Assembly: GCA_009268125.1 (NCBI GenBank) | Contig: WBOU01000002.1 | Coordinates: 528,343-592,342 of the forward strand | From: Chloroflexia bacterium SDU3-3 | Lineage (GTDB): Bacteria; Chloroflexota; Chloroflexia; Chloroflexales; Roseiflexaceae | DNA length: 64,000 nucleotides | Direction: 5' to 3' | In this document: one piece after another, positions 27,235-36,675 of the stretch | Position numbering within the stretch: position 1 is the first letter of the stretch | Layout: each line of letters starts with the position of its first letter | Notes under the pieces: model-generated | What the model saw: the letters and a program-made list of their open reading frames with translations, nothing else | Databases searched by the model: none | What the model was told of the DNA's origin: nothing | Translations under genes and position numbers: made by a program

Positions 27235-28497
27235 CTAGCGCCGGGCCTTGCCTGCGCGGCTGTGGAAGGCGTAGGCGATGCCGCTCTGCAGCGAGGCCAG
27301 CGTGATGATGCTGCCCAGATCCACGCCCAGGCCCACCAGCGTCTGGGCCACCTCGGGGCGGATGCCGGTGAGCACCACCTCGCCGCCCAGCAGGCGCACG
27401 GCCTGGGCCGCGCTCAGCAGCGCATTGGCCACCTTGGTGTCCACCACGGGCACGCCGGTGATGTCGAGGATGGTGATGCGGGCGCGGTGCTCGGCCACGC
27501 CGCTCAGCAGCGTGTCGATCACCTGCTGGGCGCGGGCGCTGTCGATGCTGCCGATCAGCGGCATGGCCACCACACCATCGGCCAGCGGGATGAGCGGGGT
27601 CGACAGCTCGTGCAGCGCAGCGGCCTGGGCCTCGATGATCTGCTGCTGCAGGCTGGCGCGCTCTTCCTCGGCGCGGATCTGGTCGGTCACATCCTCGGCC
27701 TGCGAGATAGCGCCGATCACCTGGCCCTGCTCGTCGCGCAGCACGGCGTTATGCCACTGGCAGGTGATCAACCGGCCATCCCGCCTGGTGTTCTGGTTGC
27801 GGTTGTTCAGGGCCTGGCCGCTCAGCACCTCGCGCAGCACGCCGCCCACCTGGTCGGCGGCCACATCGGGCACCAGCAGGGCGATCAGGTTCTGGCCCAG
27901 CGCCTCATCCGCCGCCCAGCCGAAGATGCGCTGGGCGCTCTGGTTCCAGAACAGGATGCGGCCCTGGGCGTCCCACTCGATCATGGCCAGCGGCGTGCTC
28001 ATGAAGGCCTGCTCGAAGCGGTCGCGGGTGTTGCGCAGCTCGTCGGTCTTGCGGTGGATGTCCTCTTCGAGGTGCAGCTGGTGCAGCTCGACGATGTGCT
28101 CCGAGGCGATATCGGCCAGCTCCATCAGCCGCTTGAGGCCCCACAGCGTGTTGGGCACGCCCGCCATGTCGGCGCGGATGGCCATGTCCATGAACTGCTG
28201 GCGGAACAGCGAGAGCAGATTGAGCAGGTTGGCGACCTTGGTCTGCTGGCGGATGATCATGCCCAGCGACGACTCGACGTGCGGCGGGATGAGCGCGGAT
28301 GAGTCGAAGCCGCGCTCGAAGGCGACCATGTGCATCTGGATGCGCTCGCGGGCGATCGGCTCGGGCGCGTTGTGGAAGGCGATCGAGATCGCGCGGAAGT
28401 CGGGCACCAGATTGGTGACGATGGTGGGGAACGATTCCTTGAAGAAATCGCGGAACGGCTGAAGATCCGGCTCGACAGTTGTTTCGATGTGCTGCAT
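27235..28497 (-). CDS. RsbR-like PAS-STAS signalling protein, second paralogue
   Basis: A 420-residue protein with the same plan as its downstream neighbour: helical N-terminus (about 1-155), PAS (about 165-280, with WDAQGRILFWNQSAQRIFGW) and STAS (about 300-412, with LSTPLIPLADGVVAMPLIGS and LDITGVPVVDTKVANALL). The STAS and PAS halves are strongly conserved between the pair and the N-termini much less so, which suggests duplication followed by sensor divergence. The ribosome site before the ATG at 28497 is weak. Expected role: stressosome-type signal input controlling a partner-switching pathway encoded elsewhere. Confidence 0.88.
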   Translation of the reverse strand: MQHIETTVEPDLQPFRDFFKESFPTIVTNLVPDFRAISIAFHNAPEPIARERIQMHMVAFERGFDSSALIPPHVESSLGMIIRQQTKVANLLNLLSLFRQQFMDMAIRADMAGVPNTLWGLKRLMELADIASEHIVELHQLHLEEDIHRKTDELRNTRDRFEQAFMSTPLAMIEWDAQGRILFWNQSAQRIFGWAADEALGQNLIALLVPDVAADQVGGVLREVLSGQALNNRNQNTRRDGRLITCQWHNAVLRDEQGQVIGAISQAEDVTDQIRAEEERASLQQQIIEAQAAALHELSTPLIPLADGVVAMPLIGSIDSARAQQVIDTLLSGVAEHRARITILDITGVPVVDTKVANALLSAAQAVRLLGGEVVLTGIRPEVAQTLVGLGVDLGSIITLASLQSGIAYAFHSRAGKARR

Positions 28498-28644
28498 GGC
28501 AGTATCTGTCCCTGATGAATCCGAGCGCAGGCGATGGCAAAGCGCAGCGCTGCCTGGATGTTCGCCGTTGATTTAAAAACCGTTAAGGGTTGCTCTATTG
28601 TACTGTAAGCTTCCTGCTTCGGCAAGATGGAATCAGCGCGCTAC

Positions 28645-28865
28645 TAGGGCCTATGCATTCTCGGTCGGCAGAACGTTTTTACCACCAAGACTCCAAGACC
28701 CCAAGGGGAGAAAAGGGAGCGCATACCACGGAGGTGCGAAGGCACGAAGGGAAGAGGCCCGATTTACTACCAAAATAGCATCTTGCGAAGCGTCATCTTC
28801 GTGGTGAACCGGTTGCTTTGCTCCCTTGGTGTCTGGGGGGAACCGGTTCTTTTCACATGCTCGCT
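28645..28865. repeat. Dispersed hairpin repeat (family R1), copy 2
   Basis: Starts GGGCCTATGCATTCTCGGTC, then ACCACCAAGACTCCAAGACC, an ACGGAGGTGCGAAGGCACGA segment, and inverted CTTCGTGGTGAACCGG and CTCCCTTGGTGTC segments, making it largely self-complementary. It fills the 28498-28875 gap; I see no gene. Confidence 0.7.
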
Positions 28866-28875
28866 ATCGGCCTGC

Positions 28876-30177
28876 CTACGCCGCGCTTGGCTCGGGCTTT
28901 GGCTCGTTGCCCACCTGGAACAGCACAAACAGCCCTAGCCCGGCGAAGCGCACCAATGCCGCGAAGATCAGCGCGGCGCTATAGCCGAACATATCGCCGA
29001 TCGTGGTGCCGATCATGGGGCCGAAGAACGTGGCCACCGAGTTGGTCATCTGGTAGAGCGCCACGTAGGTGGCGGTGTGGCTCTTGGGGCAGGTGCTCAG
29101 CAGGATGTCGAATAGCACCAGGTCGATCCCGGCGCTGAACAGGTTGGCCACGCCCGCGTAGAGCGGCAGCGGCCCGGTGGTGTGGGTCAGCCCGGTGACC
29201 AGCGGGTAGAGTGCCATGCCGAACACGCAGATCCGCAGCACGATCCCCGGCCCGCGCCGCTCGCTGACCGACGACCAGATGAAGTAGGCGATCAGCAGCA
29301 CCGCGTTCGATACCGTGTTGATGATGCCCACCCACGAGTCGCTGGCCTGCAGGTCGCGTACCCAGTAGATCGGGAACAGCGGGATGCCGATGCCCAGCCC
29401 CAGCCGGAACAGGAACTGGCTGCCGATGAAGCGGTTGTATGACCCGTTGCCGCGCAGCAGCGCCAGCGTGTCATTGAGGTGCTGCCGGGGGCTGCGCCGC
29501 CCGCCCTGGGGCTTGGCCACCGGCTCGTTGTCGGGGATGCTGATCTGCCGCGAGAAGGCGAAGCTGAGCAGCCCGGCGGCGAACGAGGCGATGAACACGA
29601 TCTGGTAGTTCAGCGGGAAGGTGATAGTGTCGAGCAGCCAGCCGCACAGCGCCACCGATATGGCGGTCGATGCGCCCAGGATCGACCAGCGCCTGCTCAT
29701 CAGGTAGTAGCGCTTGTCTGGCCCGGCCACCGCGCCCATCACCACCGTGAAGGCCACGTTCAGCACGATCTGCGGCACTGTGGCGAAGGCCCACAGGATG
29801 ATGATAACGATCGGGATCATGTCGAGCGGGAAGAAGAACGGGGCCACGCCCATCAGCGCGTAGGAGAGGAACACCAGCACCCGCGAGGCCGAGTACCACG
29901 GCACGATGTTGCGCTGCCGCTCCAGCAGCTGCCCGATGAAGATGGTGAGCACCATGCCCGCCAGCGCTGGGAGCGATGTCAGCAGGCCGACCATGAGCGA
30001 GGAGGCGTTGAGGCGAACCAGGAAGATCGAGAGGAAGGTGGCGACACCGTTGACCAGCCCGACGCCGAAGCCGTCGATCAGGACATTGCGGATGTTGCGC
30101 TGCGGTATGTCGGAAGGCCAGAAGAAAGAGCGAAGCGATGAGCCGATACGTCGTTGAAATGTGTAAAGTGTTTGCAT
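28876..30177 (-). CDS. MFS transporter
   Basis: A 433-residue integral membrane protein with about 12 hydrophobic helices split by a polar central loop (about 205-230, PDNEPVAKPQGGRRSPRQHL). The N-terminus has DIPQRNIRNVLIDGFGVGLVN. Substrate unknown. The ATG at 30177 (MQTLYTFQRR) has AGGGG upstream; another ATG at 30210 lacks one. Convergent repeats lie downstream and a tRNA gene upstream. Confidence 0.85.
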   Translation of the reverse strand: MQTLYTFQRRIGSSLRSFFWPSDIPQRNIRNVLIDGFGVGLVNGVATFLSIFLVRLNASSLMVGLLTSLPALAGMVLTIFIGQLLERQRNIVPWYSASRVLVFLSYALMGVAPFFFPLDMIPIVIIILWAFATVPQIVLNVAFTVVMGAVAGPDKRYYLMSRRWSILGASTAISVALCGWLLDTITFPLNYQIVFIASFAAGLLSFAFSRQISIPDNEPVAKPQGGRRSPRQHLNDTLALLRGNGSYNRFIGSQFLFRLGLGIGIPLFPIYWVRDLQASDSWVGIINTVSNAVLLIAYFIWSSVSERRGPGIVLRICVFGMALYPLVTGLTHTTGPLPLYAGVANLFSAGIDLVLFDILLSTCPKSHTATYVALYQMTNSVATFFGPMIGTTIGDMFGYSAALIFAALVRFAGLGLFVLFQVGNEPKPEPSAA

Positions 30178-30364
30178 CAGTGCATAGATTCCCCTGAAAT
30201 TAAAAGGCATTCTAGCACGACTGATTCTCAGCCGTCATCAGCCAAAGGGTTTAATTTCTGTAAAGAGAATTGTCTGCGGCCTGGCGGGCCTGCGGGGCGC
30301 AAAAAGACCAGGTGCCCAGCGGGCATCCTGGTCTCTTGGCTGGCTCGGCCTGGGCCAAGCGGTC

Positions 30365-30454
<90 letters not shown>

Positions 30455-30513
30455 GGAAAGCGCTGCTATTATAGCAGAAGAGTGCCTTTTTGTGCAAAAA
30501 AGCTGCGGGCCTA

Positions 30514-30549
30514 ACAGAGCCAGCGCCATAAGGTTGGCGCTGGCTCTGT
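30514..30549 (-). terminator. Terminator of the AlbA_2-domain gene
   Basis: Perfect 15-bp stem ACAGAGCCAGCGCCA with a 6-nt loop. A T6 run follows about 14 nt later on the minus strand (GCAGCTTTTTTGC). Confidence 0.7.
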
Positions 30550-30562
30550 GGCGCGGCCTTGC

Positions 30563-31963
30563 TCATTTGAGGATGTAGTAGGTGCCGCGCTTCTCGCCCA
30601 CCTTCATCAGCAGCCCGCGGTCGACGAGGTCGGCCAGGTCGCGGCGCAGTGTCTCGGCGGAGACATCCGGGGCGAGATCCTGCATGTCGCTATTGGTGAG
30701 CCGGTGGTGCTCGGCCACATGCACCATGGCGGCGATCTGGCGCTCGTTGAGGCCTAGCCTGCGCCACTCGGATGTGTCCACGCCGCCCGCGTCCAGCTTG
30801 TCGTCGCCCACCTGGCCGCGCAGCGTCACCAGGAAGCCTGCGGCGGTCTCGCGGAAGCCAGGCGCGGGCAGGCCGGCCTCGCGCATCTGCCGCAGCATGC
30901 GGTCGATGCCGTAGCCCAGCCGCTCGATCATGCCGAAGTCGGCCAGCACCTGCACCAGCGTCTCGTTGCGCGAGTAGCGCTCCTCCAGCAGGTTCTCCAG
31001 CGTCACGTGGCCCGGCAGCCTGCCCGGCGAGTAGCACTCCAGCCGGTCGCCGAACAGCGCGATGCGGATGCCCTCGCCCCGGATGGTGTAGTCGCGGTGG
31101 GCCACGGCGTTCACCAGGGTCTCGCGCACCGCGCCCAGCGGGAACTGGGTCCAGTCCTGCCGCTCTAGCCCGACCATGCGGCTGCCGTGCCGCATGTTTT
31201 CCGAGAGCCAGATCTCGGCGCGGCGCAGAGCCTCGGGCAGCGTGTCGCGGATGTCCTCGCGCAGGAACTCGTCGCTCATCTCGCGGCCACGGTAGCGCAC
31301 CAGCGTGATTTCGCACTGGGGGAAGAAGCGGTCCACATCGCGCCCGAACAGCAGCAGCCCGGCGTTGGTGGGGCGGAAGGTGTCGGGCGCAGGCGCGCGG
31401 GCCAGCGCGCCGCGGCGGTAGAGGAACTCGTAGACATTGGACTCGGCGGCGGGGCCGATGCGGCGGGTGTAGGCCCCGATCTTCGAGAGGTCGAGGTCGG
31501 CCAGGCTGGCATCCTGGGGCGACATGCGCTCCCAGCTGGTCTCGCCGCGCTCCAGCAGCAGCCTGCGCAGCGCATCTGGCGCGATCGGCTGATCCTCGGC
31601 ACCCTCGCGCCGCAGGTATTTGCCGTGCAGGCTGTAGACGTGGGGCAGGCCCGAGGGCACGGTCAGCAGCAGCAGCACCTCGCCCTCCACCTGGGCGGGC
31701 TGGGGCAGCGGCAGCACCATGGGCGGCGTGCAGAGCATGGCGGCCTCTAGCGCCTGCTCGCGGGCCTGGTCGGGGCTGGCCAGCCCATCGGGCCGCTTGC
31801 CGCCGCCTGCCGCGCCCAGCACCACAATGCCGCCCTGGGCGTTGGCCAGCGCCACGAGCGCCTGGGCGATGTCTTCGGGGCGCAGCCTGCCGCGCATGAA
31901 GGTGAGGTGCGGGCCGGGCGGTTGGGCGAGCAGGTCGGCGATGCTGGTGGTTCCTGGGATCAT
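30563..31963 (-). CDS. AlbA_2 (Schlafen-like) ATP-binding transcriptional regulator
   Basis: A 466-residue protein. The N-terminal AlbA_2/Schlafen-type domain (about 1-130) includes LVALANAQGGIVVLGAAGGG. The middle carries the family core ETLVNAVAHRDYTIRGEGIRIALFGDRLECYSPG in the HATPase_c_4-like half (about 265-300). The C-terminus (about 395-466) is a DeoR-type winged helix with SAETLRRDLADLVDRGLL. Such proteins are annotated as putative DNA-binding regulators, with unknown ligands. GAGGAGG precedes the ATG at 31963 with 5-nt spacing. It is divergent from the DUF2227 gene. Confidence 0.88.
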   Translation of the reverse strand: MIPGTTSIADLLAQPPGPHLTFMRGRLRPEDIAQALVALANAQGGIVVLGAAGGGKRPDGLASPDQAREQALEAAMLCTPPMVLPLPQPAQVEGEVLLLLTVPSGLPHVYSLHGKYLRREGAEDQPIAPDALRRLLLERGETSWERMSPQDASLADLDLSKIGAYTRRIGPAAESNVYEFLYRRGALARAPAPDTFRPTNAGLLLFGRDVDRFFPQCEITLVRYRGREMSDEFLREDIRDTLPEALRRAEIWLSENMRHGSRMVGLERQDWTQFPLGAVRETLVNAVAHRDYTIRGEGIRIALFGDRLECYSPGRLPGHVTLENLLEERYSRNETLVQVLADFGMIERLGYGIDRMLRQMREAGLPAPGFRETAAGFLVTLRGQVGDDKLDAGGVDTSEWRRLGLNERQIAAMVHVAEHHRLTNSDMQDLAPDVSAETLRRDLADLVDRGLLMKVGEKRGTYYILK

Positions 31964-32090
31964 AGGGCCTCCTCGCTGTGGGTGCGGCTCGATAGGCGTA
32001 TGGCGATGCGAACAAATTTGCTTGCGCCGCTGGATGTTCTGTGCTACGCTGCATAGCGGCTTCTCGATTCTGCAATACCAAGAAGATGCT

Positions 32091-32699
32091 ATGCCCGATG
32101 CGCGCACTCACGATATTATCACGGTTGTCAGCGGCGTGGCGCTGTCGCTGCCAGCCTACTCTATTATCCTCAGTCGCACCGAAGATCCGTCGATAGCGGT
32201 TGGTAACGCACTCCTGTTCCTGGCCGCCCACTGTGTCTCGGGCATGATGTTCTCGCCCGACCTCGACCTCGACTCCCAGATCGACGACCGCTGGGGCATT
32301 TTCTACTGGATCTGGCGGCCCTACATGTGGGCGGTGCCGCACCGCAGCCGCTGGCTCAGCCACGGCCTGGTTCTGCCAGCGCTGCTGCGGCTGGCCTACT
32401 TCTACGGCATGGTCTCGCTCATCCTAATCGCGCTCACCTGGGCGCTAGGGCGGCTCGGCATTATCCTGCCGCGCTACCACGAGATAATGACCGCCTACCT
32501 GCGCGACCTCGTGGTGGCCCACCCGCGCGAGACCTGGACATTCATGGTCGGGTTTGTCACCGGCGGCGCGGCCCACACCATCGCCGACTGGCTGGTGACG
32601 GGCGGCAAGCATTTCCTCCGCCGCATAGGCATCCGCGTGAGCAAGCGCTACGAGGATCATGATCACTGGCGGCCCCGGCGGCGCAGGCGGGCCTGGTAG
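32091..32699 (+). CDS. DUF2227-family putative metal-binding membrane protein
   Basis: A 202-residue protein with several hydrophobic helices. Conserved acidic/His motifs typical of this family appear in order: THDIITVVSGV near residue 5, the cluster SPDLDLDSQIDDRWG (about 55-69), PHRSRWLSHG (about 83-92) and GGAAHTIADWL (about 161-171). The His/Asp pattern recalls membrane-bound metal hydrolases, but the activity is not established. The tail is strongly basic (RPRRRRRAW). The ATG at 32091 has only a modest purine-rich site (AGAAGA) upstream. Confidence 0.82.
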   Translation: MPDARTHDIITVVSGVALSLPAYSIILSRTEDPSIAVGNALLFLAAHCVSGMMFSPDLDLDSQIDDRWGIFYWIWRPYMWAVPHRSRWLSHGLVLPALLRLAYFYGMVSLILIALTWALGRLGIILPRYHEIMTAYLRDLVVAHPRETWTFMVGFVTGGAAHTIADWLVTGGKHFLRRIGIRVSKRYEDHDHWRPRRRRRAW

Positions 32700-32841
32700 C
32701 TGGGGCTGGAACGGATGTTGCCTGTGCGGATCGACAAAGGCCGCTAGGCGCTACGTGATTTTGGGCGATACGATTCGTTCATGGATGTAGCCATCTGTCC
32801 GTTCTAGACTGCCCACATGGGCTGAGATACAGCGAGTGATC

Positions 32842-34287
32842 ATGAATTTCCTGCTTCGTGCTTTTGGTCTTGCTGCCACCGGGCTGGCGCTGGTGGGCTG
32901 CGGCACCGCCCCCGCCGCCGCACTCCCCAGCGCCCCCGCTGCGGCCCCGGCGGCTGCGGCGGTTGCCACCAGTGCGCCGCCCACCCTGGCCCCAGCCACC
33001 GCAGCCCCCACCGCTGCGCCGCAGCCCACTGCAGCCCCCACCGCTGCCGCCCAGGCGGCGCAGCCGACAGCCACCGCCGCGCCACCTGCGCCTTCTGCCA
33101 CCCTCGCGCCCACGCCCACCAAGCAGCAGCTGGTCGGCGGCCAGCCTGGCGAGGCCAGCGCGCCCGCCGCAGCGCCCGCGCCCACAGGCCGCAGCGAGAT
33201 CCTGTTCCTGCGCGCTGGGGCGCTCACCGCGCTCGACCCCCAGGCGGGCAGCGAGCGCGTGATCGCCGAGGGTGTGAGCGATTTTGCCGCCGCGCGTGGT
33301 GCCGACCTGATCGCGCTGGTGCGCGGTGCGGGCCAGCAGGCCGAGATCTGGGTGGTGCGCCGCGACGGCAGCGGCCTGCGGCAGCTGACCAGCGATAGCC
33401 GCGCCGATGTCACGCCCTCGATCGCGGTGGATGGCAGCGCGGTCGCCTTTGCGTCGGCCAGCGCCACCAAGCCCTATGCCCGCCAGTGGCCCGACTGGGG
33501 CCAGTGGTGCGCCACCAGCGAGGTGCGCCTGATCGAGCTTGCCACCGGCGAGCAGCGCACGCTCGGCCAGGGCTGCGACCCGGCGATCTCGCCCGACCTC
33601 AAGCGGGTGGTCTTCGCCACGCCGCCCACCGATTCGCTGGGCGAGTTCCCCCATAGCGCCACGAACACCATCCGCATGGTGAACCGTCAGGGCCAGAACG
33701 GCTGGAGCTTCGCCAAAGCGCCGAACAGCAGTGGCAGCGGGCTGGTGGTCTATGCCCCGTCGTGGTCGGCGGATGGCAGCAAGGTGCTGTTCCACCGCTT
33801 CCTTGGCTACCAGGCCCTGGTCGATCTGGGCATGAGCGAGCTGGCCCTCACCTTCAAGGGTGGTGGCGAGCCGGTCTACAGTGGCGCGGGCTGGCAGCTG
33901 CCCGCCGCGTTCTCGCCGGATGCCGCCCAGGTGGCCATCGCCGAGGACAACTATAGCGATGCGCGCGGCCTCACCGGCTACGGCACGTGGTCGGTCACGG
34001 CGGTCACGCTCAGCGGCTCGCGCTCGGTGGCCCTGCCCGAGGGCAGCGTCACGCTCATCGGCTCGCGTGCCGAGACCTTGCGGCTGGCCCAGGGCGGCGC
34101 GTGGTCGCCCGATGGTGCCGCGCTGGCGGTCATCCTGCCCGCTGGCTGGCGGCCCGATGTCGCCGAGGACGCGCAGGGCGCCGAGCCAGCCCCCGGCGAG
34201 CTATGGCGCTGGCAGCCGGGCAGCCGCCCCAGCCAGAAGCTGGCCGATCGGGTCGATTTTGCCTCGCCGGTGGTCTGGCTGCCGTAG
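32842..34287 (+). CDS. Lipoprotein with TolB-like beta-propeller
   Basis: A 481-residue exported lipoprotein: signal sequence with lipobox LVGC (Cys about residue 20), a long Ala/Pro/Thr linker (about 22-110), then a beta-propeller of repeated SPDxxxVxFA blades (PSIAVDGSAVAFAS, AISPDLKRVVFA, PSWSADGSKVLFH, AFSPDAAQVAIA, AWSPDGAALAVI). It is probably anchored to the outer face of the membrane. The role is unknown; propellers of this type often bind proteins or peptides. The ATG at 32842 is chosen over an in-frame GTG 6 nt earlier. It ends at a strong bidirectional terminator. Confidence 0.87.
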   Translation: MNFLLRAFGLAATGLALVGCGTAPAAALPSAPAAAPAAAAVATSAPPTLAPATAAPTAAPQPTAAPTAAAQAAQPTATAAPPAPSATLAPTPTKQQLVGGQPGEASAPAAAPAPTGRSEILFLRAGALTALDPQAGSERVIAEGVSDFAAARGADLIALVRGAGQQAEIWVVRRDGSGLRQLTSDSRADVTPSIAVDGSAVAFASASATKPYARQWPDWGQWCATSEVRLIELATGEQRTLGQGCDPAISPDLKRVVFATPPTDSLGEFPHSATNTIRMVNRQGQNGWSFAKAPNSSGSGLVVYAPSWSADGSKVLFHRFLGYQALVDLGMSELALTFKGGGEPVYSGAGWQLPAAFSPDAAQVAIAEDNYSDARGLTGYGTWSVTAVTLSGSRSVALPEGSVTLIGSRAETLRLAQGGAWSPDGAALAVILPAGWRPDVAEDAQGAEPAPGELWRWQPGSRPSQKLADRVDFASPVVWLP

Positions 34288-34301
34288 CAGCTTTTCATAA
34301 C

Positions 34302-34342
34302 GCGACGAAGGGCGCGGGGAAACTCCCCGCGCCCTTCGTCGC
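34302..34342. terminator. Bidirectional terminator
   Basis: Perfect 19-bp stem GCGACGAAGGGCGCGGGGA with a 3-nt loop AAC, between convergent TolB-like and MFS genes; it ends 1 nt before the MFS stop codon. Confidence 0.85.
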
Positions 34343-34343
34343 A

Positions 34344-35564
34344 TTAGCGGCCCAGCCGCCGCCACAGCCACAGCCCAGGCAGCGCGAACAGCGCAGCCAT
34401 CAGCAGCGACAGGCTGGCGGGCGACCAGCCCATGTCGGCCAGCAGGCTGGTGCCGTAGCTCGACACCCCCGAGGTGAGCGTGAGCAGCGCCAGCTCGATC
34501 GCGAAGATCCGGCCCTGGATGGCGTCGGGAAGCCGCAGCTGCAGCAGCGCGGTGCCGTAGACCCACTGGGTGCCGCCGCCGCAGTGGGCCAGCATCACGG
34601 CCAGAGCCGCCAGCGCTAGGACGGGCGCGGCGGGCAGCAGCGCGTAGCCCAGCGCCGAGATCAGAAAGCACAGCCCCATCATCCGCCGCATGAAGCGCTC
34701 GGACTGATCGCCCAACGCCCCGATGATCACTGGCCCGATGCCAGCGCCCACCCCGCGCGCCGCATACAGCAGCCCGATGCTCAGCGCACCGCCCTCGCCC
34801 ATGGGGAACACGCCCCGCCCAAAGATGGTGAGCACCACCAAGATCCCACCGCCCAGGCTCCACAGCGCCTTGCATATCGTCAGCACCAGCGCGTCGCGGT
34901 CGTGCGCCAGGTACGCGACCCCCGCCCGCAGATCCTGCAGGTGGTTGGTCTGCGTAGGCGTGTCCATGTGCGTCTCGCGCACGCGCACGCTGGCGATCAG
35001 CACCGCCGACAGCGCGAACGAGGCCGCGTCGATCGCGAAGGCCACATCGGTGCCAAATACCCCGGCCACCACCCCGCCCAGCGCCGCCCCCACTGCCAGC
35101 ATGGCCGACCACGTGGCGCTGCTGATAGTGTTGGCCGCCACCAGCTCCTCGCGCTTGACGAGCGCGGGCAGGATGGCCGAGCGCGCTGGATCGAAAAATG
35201 CGGAGAATGTGAATTTTAGCACTACAATAGAATAGATCATCCACACCTGGCTCGGGTCGTGGATGAACAGCAGGGCCAGCACCAGCAGCGCCCGCCCGAT
35301 GTCCGACCCGATCATGGCCAGCTTGCGCGGCAGCCGGTCGACGATCACGCCGGCCAGCGGCCCCGCGATCGCGGTGGGGATGAACTGGGCGAGCAGCAGC
35401 AGCCCCACCGACTGCTCGCTGCCCGTCAGTCGCGGCAGCAGCGCGTAGAGCGCGATCGAGTCGAACCAGTCGCCCAGCTGGCTGACGATCTGGCCATACC
35501 AGAGCCTGCGAAACGGCGTGTTTGTCCGCAGCAGCGAGAGATACCCAACAGGATGCGATGACAT
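34344..35564 (-). CDS. MFS transporter, EntS/MFS_3-like
   Basis: A 406-residue protein with about 12 membrane helices. Its N-terminus, LLRTNTPFRRLWYGQIVSQLGDWF, is typical of the MFS_3 exporter group. The signature loop GPLAGVIVDRLPRK follows (about 68-81), as does FDPARSAILPALV. The substrate is unknown. The ATG at 35564 has GGAAG about 11 nt upstream. It overlaps, head to head, the start codon of the DUF2156 gene on the other strand. Confidence 0.9.
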   Translation of the reverse strand: MSSHPVGYLSLLRTNTPFRRLWYGQIVSQLGDWFDSIALYALLPRLTGSEQSVGLLLLAQFIPTAIAGPLAGVIVDRLPRKLAMIGSDIGRALLVLALLFIHDPSQVWMIYSIVVLKFTFSAFFDPARSAILPALVKREELVAANTISSATWSAMLAVGAALGGVVAGVFGTDVAFAIDAASFALSAVLIASVRVRETHMDTPTQTNHLQDLRAGVAYLAHDRDALVLTICKALWSLGGGILVVLTIFGRGVFPMGEGGALSIGLLYAARGVGAGIGPVIIGALGDQSERFMRRMMGLCFLISALGYALLPAAPVLALAALAVMLAHCGGGTQWVYGTALLQLRLPDAIQGRIFAIELALLTLTSGVSSYGTSLLADMGWSPASLSLLMAALFALPGLWLWRRLGR

Positions 35565-36675
35565 GGATGCGGCACTTCCTTATTCAGATGCGGGCAATCT
35601 TCAGCGCGCCCAGCCCCACGCGCGGCACGATCTCGCCAGGGCGCTGGTCCTACGCTATGGCTGGAATGCGATGTCCTATCAGATTCTGAATCCGGGGCTA
35701 GACTACTGGTTTAGCGCCGATGGTGATGCGGTGGTGGGCTATGTGCAGGTGGGCCGCTACTGGCTTGCGGCGGGCGCGCCGATCGCGCCGCCCGAGCGTA
35801 TCGCGGCGGTGCTGGGCGAGTTTACCGCCGCCGCCGCACAGGCGCGGTGCCGGGCGTGCTACTTTGGCGTGCAGCAGCGCCTGATCGACCTTTTTCCCCG
35901 GGGGCGGCCCATCGCGAAGCTGCTGCTGGGCGCGCAGCCGGTGTGGAACCCCCAGCGCTGGCCTGCTATTATCGCACGGAAAAGCTCGCTGCGCGCCCAG
36001 CTGGCCCGCGCCCAGAATCGCGGGGTGGCGGTAAGCCGGTGGGGCGTCGATCGCGCCCGCTGCAGCCCGGCGCTGCACAGCTGCCTGCGGGCCTGGCTGG
36101 CCACACGGGGCATGCCGCCGATGCACTTTGTGGTCGAGCCGGATACCCTGGGGAATGTGGAGGATCGCCGAGTGTTTGTGGCCGAGCGCGAGGGCGCGGT
36201 GCTGGGCTTTCTGGTGGCCTCGCCCATGCGGCTGCGCCAGGGCTGGCTGATCGAGCAGAACATCCGCGCCCCATCCGCGCCCAATGGCACCACCGAGCTG
36301 CTGGTCGACCACGCCATGCGTGCGCTGGCCGCCGAAGGTGCCAGCTACGTCACGCTGGGGCTCTCGCCGCTCTCGCGGGCCGCCGCCATCCGCCAGCCCC
36401 CGCAGCTGCCGCTGGTGCGGCTGGCGCTGGCGTGGGCTAGGGCGCACGGCCAGCGCTTCTTCAACTTCGAGGGCCTCGATAGCTACAAGCGCAAGTTCCA
36501 GCCCGATGCCTGGGAGCCGCTCTACATGGTCGCCGATGGCCGCTTTGTCTCGCTGGGTATGCTCTACGCCATCGCCGAGGCCTTCAGCGGCGAGCCGCCC
36601 GCCTGGTTCATTGGCCGCACGCTGCTGCGGGCCATCCAGCAGGAGCTAGCCTGGGTACAGGGCTGGCTCGGCTAG
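35563..36675 (+). CDS. DUF2156-domain protein (phosphatidylglycerol lysyltransferase C-terminal-like)
   Basis: A 370-residue soluble protein resembling the GNAT-like catalytic half of MprF/LPG synthases. It shows ALVLRYGWNAMSYQILNPG near the start, a central RAQLARAQNRGV, GFLVASPMRLRQGWLIEQNIR, and a C-terminal FFNFEGLDSYKRKFQPDAWEPLY typical of the family. The MprF membrane flippase half is absent, so it is a stand-alone domain that may use aminoacyl-tRNA or another acyl donor. The ATG at 35563 follows AGGA with 9-nt spacing. The next gene is convergent and overlaps it by 4 bp. Confidence 0.85.
   Translation: MDAALPYSDAGNLQRAQPHARHDLARALVLRYGWNAMSYQILNPGLDYWFSADGDAVVGYVQVGRYWLAAGAPIAPPERIAAVLGEFTAAAAQARCRACYFGVQQRLIDLFPRGRPIAKLLLGAQPVWNPQRWPAIIARKSSLRAQLARAQNRGVAVSRWGVDRARCSPALHSCLRAWLATRGMPPMHFVVEPDTLGNVEDRRVFVAEREGAVLGFLVASPMRLRQGWLIEQNIRAPSAPNGTTELLVDHAMRALAAEGASYVTLGLSPLSRAAAIRQPPQLPLVRLALAWARAHGQRFFNFEGLDSYKRKFQPDAWEPLYMVADGRFVSLGMLYAIAEAFSGEPPAWFIGRTLLRAIQQELAWVQGWLG

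Noticed and set aside
27127..28302. Long plus-strand frame opposite the second PAS-STAS gene
   Set aside because: Antisense shadow; the real gene has PAS and STAS motifs on the minus strand.
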